Assembly (NCBI GenBank): GCA_022711695.1
Contig: JAKLEJ010000119.1
Span: forward strand, 1-8,829
Origin: Verrucomicrobiota bacterium
GTDB lineage: Bacteria > Verrucomicrobiota > Verrucomicrobiia > Limisphaerales > JACRJZ01
DNA: 8,829 nt
Direction: 5' to 3'
Shown: piece by piece, positions 7,460 to 8,829 of the stretch
How positions within the stretch are numbered: position 1 is the first letter of the stretch
Layout: each line of letters opens with the position of its first letter
Notes under the pieces: model-generated
The model's input: the letters and a program-made list of their open reading frames with translations, nothing else
Database searches by the model: none
What the model was told of the DNA's origin: nothing
Position numbers and translations under genes: made by a program

Positions 7460-8829
7460 TCAGAAGTCTCGCCGCGTGAGGGCACGCGGCCCACAATCCC
7501 CTGTAGGCCGGGTCCCCTGACCCGGCATCGTGGATTTCTGACGCTCCGTATAATGCGGGGAGGTCCTCTGGACCGCCTCGAGGACGTGCCGCGTGCGGAG
7601 ATTCGCGACGTGGACGTAGCTGGCGCCGAGGGCGACGGCCAGGTGGCGCATCTCGATTCCCCGACCGGGCTCCTCCGCCACGTCGATCAGGGCCGTGGCG
7701 ATGCGCCCGGCGGCCACACGTGTCGCCAGGGCCAAAAGCTCGGGAACCGCCGGCCGGCCCTCCTGCAATGGCACGTTGGCTTCGCCGTCGGAAACGATCG
7801 CCAACACCGGACGCACGCCGGGGTCCTGCAATCGGGCGCGCTCGATCAGCCGCAAAGCTCTAAAGAGGCCATCCGCGAAAGGAGTGGCCCCGCCGGCCGC
7901 CAACCTCTCGAGGCGGCGACGGGCAAGGTCGATGCTGCGAGTGGGCGGCAGGACGACGCGGGCCTGCTCGCCGCCAAACGCCACCAGGGCCACGGAGCTC
8001 CGGCTCTGGTAGGCCTTGCGCAGAATCGCCAGCACCGCTCCCTTGCAGGCCCGCATCCGCGCCTCGGCGCCCTCGCGCATCGAATCGGAGGAATCCACCA
8101 ACAGCACAATCAGGTTTTCGCAAGGCCGGTAGCGCCGTTTCCGGCAAAGATCTGCGGGCGCCACAGCGACGCCGCCTTCCAATGGGCCGGCGCGGGCGCG
8201 GCGAAGCGCAGCCTGTTTGAGCGTCGCCTCCAAGGCCAGGTCCGCGGTTCTTTCCCCAGGCTGCAGGGGCGTGGAGCGCCGCCATCGACCGGTCCTGGAC
8301 TCGACCACCGGCCGGGCGCGCTTGAGCCCGCTGCTGCCCTGCTGTGCCAGGTCCTCGAGGTCGATCTGGACCCGGCTCAGGCCCGGGTCCGGTTCGCAGA
8401 CGGTTTCAGGGTCTTTTTTTTTAGGAAGGAAAGCATCACGCTGCCGGCAGCGCAGTTGCCGGGAACCTGCATCTGTTCGGCCATGTCTTCCAGACCGGGT
8501 TCCTCAGCCAGGTCCTCGACAAGCTGCGCGGCCCTCGCCCTCTCCGCCGATCCGCCGGCGATCTGCTTCAGCACATGGTCGATGCGGGCCTGGAGTTCCT
8601 CGGGAGAATCCAGGGGGGACGCAGGCAGGCGGTGCGGCAGGACCAGCGGCGCGGCGGCAAACAGATCCTCCATTTCGACGGCCGTCTTCTCGAGAAACGC
8701 CGCATGGGCGCGAGCGGCTTTGACGAGGGTAATGTCGGCCCGGTGGCCGGCGGCGTGCAACTCGTTGGCCAGACGCGCCGCCGCCGTCAGGATCGGATCG
8801 GGGATCTCGACGTCCTCCAACCGCTCCCG
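7460..8829 (-). CDS. chlD: Chelatase D-type subunit (AAA+ lid plus VWA), read through a -1 frameshift; N-terminus outside window
   Basis: The product is read from 8829 to 8413 in one frame, then from 8413 to 7460 in the -1 frame: 139 plus 317 residues here. The AAA+ core with its Walker motifs lies beyond the right edge. The first part is the AAA+ lid (IPDPILTAAARLANEL, then GHRADITLVKAARA and LVLPHRL). A linker (VQIDLEDLAQQG) leads into a VWA domain with a complete MIDAS: DSSDS at 8095-8081, the threonine of GATPF near 7885, and SDGE near 7789. ALVAFGG and PPTRSIDLARRRLERL are very close to Mg-chelatase ChlD/BchD. The D subunit bridges the ATPase ring and the large chelating subunit that puts Mg or Co into a tetrapyrrole. 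No ATG, GTG or TTG occurs in the VWA frame between the A-run and 8308, so a separate start is unlikely. The frameshift could be programmed, a sequencing error or a mutation; I favour programmed. The symbol is by homology; cobalt use is possible. Confidence 0.8.
7471..7526. repeat. Pair of 20-bp palindromes with identical geometry (REP-like)
   Basis: 7471-7490 is GCCGCGTG-AGGG-CACGCGGC. 7507-7526 is GCCGGGTC-CCCT-GACCCGGC. Each has a perfect 8-bp stem and a 4-base loop, the loops are reverse complements of each other, and 16 bases separate the two. This looks like a bacterial interspersed palindromic element placed head to head. Both lie inside the last codons of the chelatase reading frame, after the recognisable VWA fold, so the final 20-30 residues of that protein may be repeat-encoded. 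Copy number elsewhere in the genome is unknown. Confidence 0.5.
8368..8390 (-). promoter_or_regulatory. Hairpin downstream of the slippery site, stop codon in its loop
   Basis: GGACCCGG (8390-8383) and CCGGGTCC (8375-8368) form a perfect 8-bp GC-rich stem with loop GCCTGAG. The TGA in the loop is the zero-frame stop. The stem begins 22 bases after the heptamer, further than the 5-9 bases usual for stimulatory structures, so its effect on frameshifting is uncertain. It could stall ribosomes or affect termination at the stop. Confidence 0.5.
8377..8829 (-). CDS. Zero-frame short product: ChlI-like AAA+ subunit, C-terminal 150 residues
   Basis: Without a frameshift, translation continues through the A-run as FLKKKTLKPSANRTRA and stops at TGA (8379-8377), giving an AAA+ protein without the VWA domain. 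The window holds its last 150 residues: the sensor/lid helices of the ChlI/MoxR-like AAA+ class with the GHRADITLVKAARA signature, then an amphipathic stretch (LVEDLAEEPGLEDMAEQM) and GNCAAGSVMLSFLKKK. With an AAA+ core of usual size added upstream, the total would match a normal ChlI small subunit. The ring-forming small subunit and the D subunit could therefore both come from this gene. The sequence at 8829 is already in frame (R-E-R before LEDVEIPDP), so the TTG at 8820 is not a start. It shares all its DNA with the longer product, and whether it accumulates in the cell is not visible from sequence. Confidence 0.6.
   Translation of the reverse strand, partial: RERLEDVEIPDPILTAAARLANELHAAGHRADITLVKAARAHAAFLEKTAVEMEDLFAAAPLVLPHRLPASPLDSPEELQARIDHVLKQIAGGSAERARAAQLVEDLAEEPGLEDMAEQMQVPGNCAAGSVMLSFLKKKTLKPSANRTRA
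8413..8422 (-). promoter_or_regulatory. Slippery site A AAA AAG for -1 frameshifting
   Basis: The zero frame reads CTA AAA AAA AAG ACC. A(8419) AAA AAG(8413) is exactly the heptamer, in exactly the phase, of the Escherichia coli dnaX -1 frameshift signal, and A AAA AAA overlaps it upstream. Slipping back one base makes the next codon GAC, which opens the VWA frame. Nine A in a row (8422-8414) could equally promote RNA polymerase slippage, where adding one A gives the same fused protein. No Shine-Dalgarno-like stimulator is evident just upstream. Confidence 0.7.

Noticed and set aside
7326..7496. 57-residue N-terminal extension of the secreted protein from TTG 7496
   Set aside because: It would overlap the chelatase gene, starts with TTG, and would bury a normal signal peptide that begins at 7325.
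7460..8308. VWA protein as an independent gene from GTG 8308
   Set aside because: About 35 codons of ChlD-like linker lie upstream in the same frame up to the A-run, no ribosome-binding site precedes the GTG, and the AAA+ half ends exactly there. A shifted single gene explains it better.
8368..8422. Rho-independent terminator on the plus strand (hairpin then nine T)
   Set aside because: Some 23 bases separate stem and T-run, no plus-strand gene ends there, and the site is inside a conserved minus-strand gene.
8377..8422. Chelatase gene as a decayed pseudogene
   Set aside because: Only one frame change is present, it sits on a phased slippery heptamer, and both the lid motifs and all visible MIDAS residues are intact. 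A homopolymer sequencing error remains possible.
8377..8820. Separate small gene starting at TTG 8820
   Set aside because: The frame is open to the window edge (R-E-R precedes it) and the sequence begins in the middle of an AAA+ lid, so it is the end of a longer gene.

Overview
This is a GC-rich bacterial window. It most resembles Verrucomicrobiota, with Planctomycetota as the nearer alternative. The evidence is a very large Ser/Thr kinase carrying a WD40-type repeat tail, a secreted four-cysteine-pair protein, a CpxP/Spy-like periplasmic protein beside a single-span membrane protein, and a long secreted protein of a type I associate with Verrucomicrobiota. This placement rests on recalled family distribution and not on a search. 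Almost everything is on the minus strand, so the genes read right to left; one small secreted protein is on the plus strand.

Layout from the right edge, in minus-strand reading order. (1) 8829-7460 is the C-terminal two thirds of a chelatase D-type protein (ChlD/BchD-like): AAA+ lid, linker, then a VWA domain with a complete MIDAS. The two halves lie in different frames. They join exactly at a run of nine A that contains the slippery heptamer A AAA AAG in the correct phase, followed by an 8-bp GC-rich hairpin whose loop holds the zero-frame stop. This is the highlight of the window. It fits programmed -1 frameshifting that yields both a short ChlI-like subunit and a full ChlD-like subunit from one gene. 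(2) 7325-5412 is a secreted protein of about 637 residues with unknown function. (3) 5259-2122 is a 1045-residue zinc-ribbon/kinase/transmembrane/beta-propeller protein. (4) 2085-1234 is a TIM-barrel amidohydrolase lying 36 bases behind the kinase, probably in the same operon. (5) 675-1130 on the plus strand is a secreted cysteine-rich, probably metal-binding protein, convergent with the amidohydrolase. (6) Divergent from it, 489-166 and 159-1 encode a small single-span membrane protein and the start of a CpxP/Spy/CnrR-like protein, a probable envelope or metal-stress module.

Smaller structures: twin 20-bp palindromes of identical geometry inside the 3' end of the chelatase gene; a strong stem-loop between the convergent genes at 1145-1191; and two promoter-like motifs placed so close to the start codons at 5259 and 7325 that the transcripts could be leaderless. 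There is no rRNA, tRNA, CRISPR array or insertion sequence that I can see, and no gene-free stretch longer than 300 bases. The chelatase was probably made for cobalt insertion in cobalamin synthesis and not for chlorophyll, but no cobN or other B12 gene is in the window, so this is inference.
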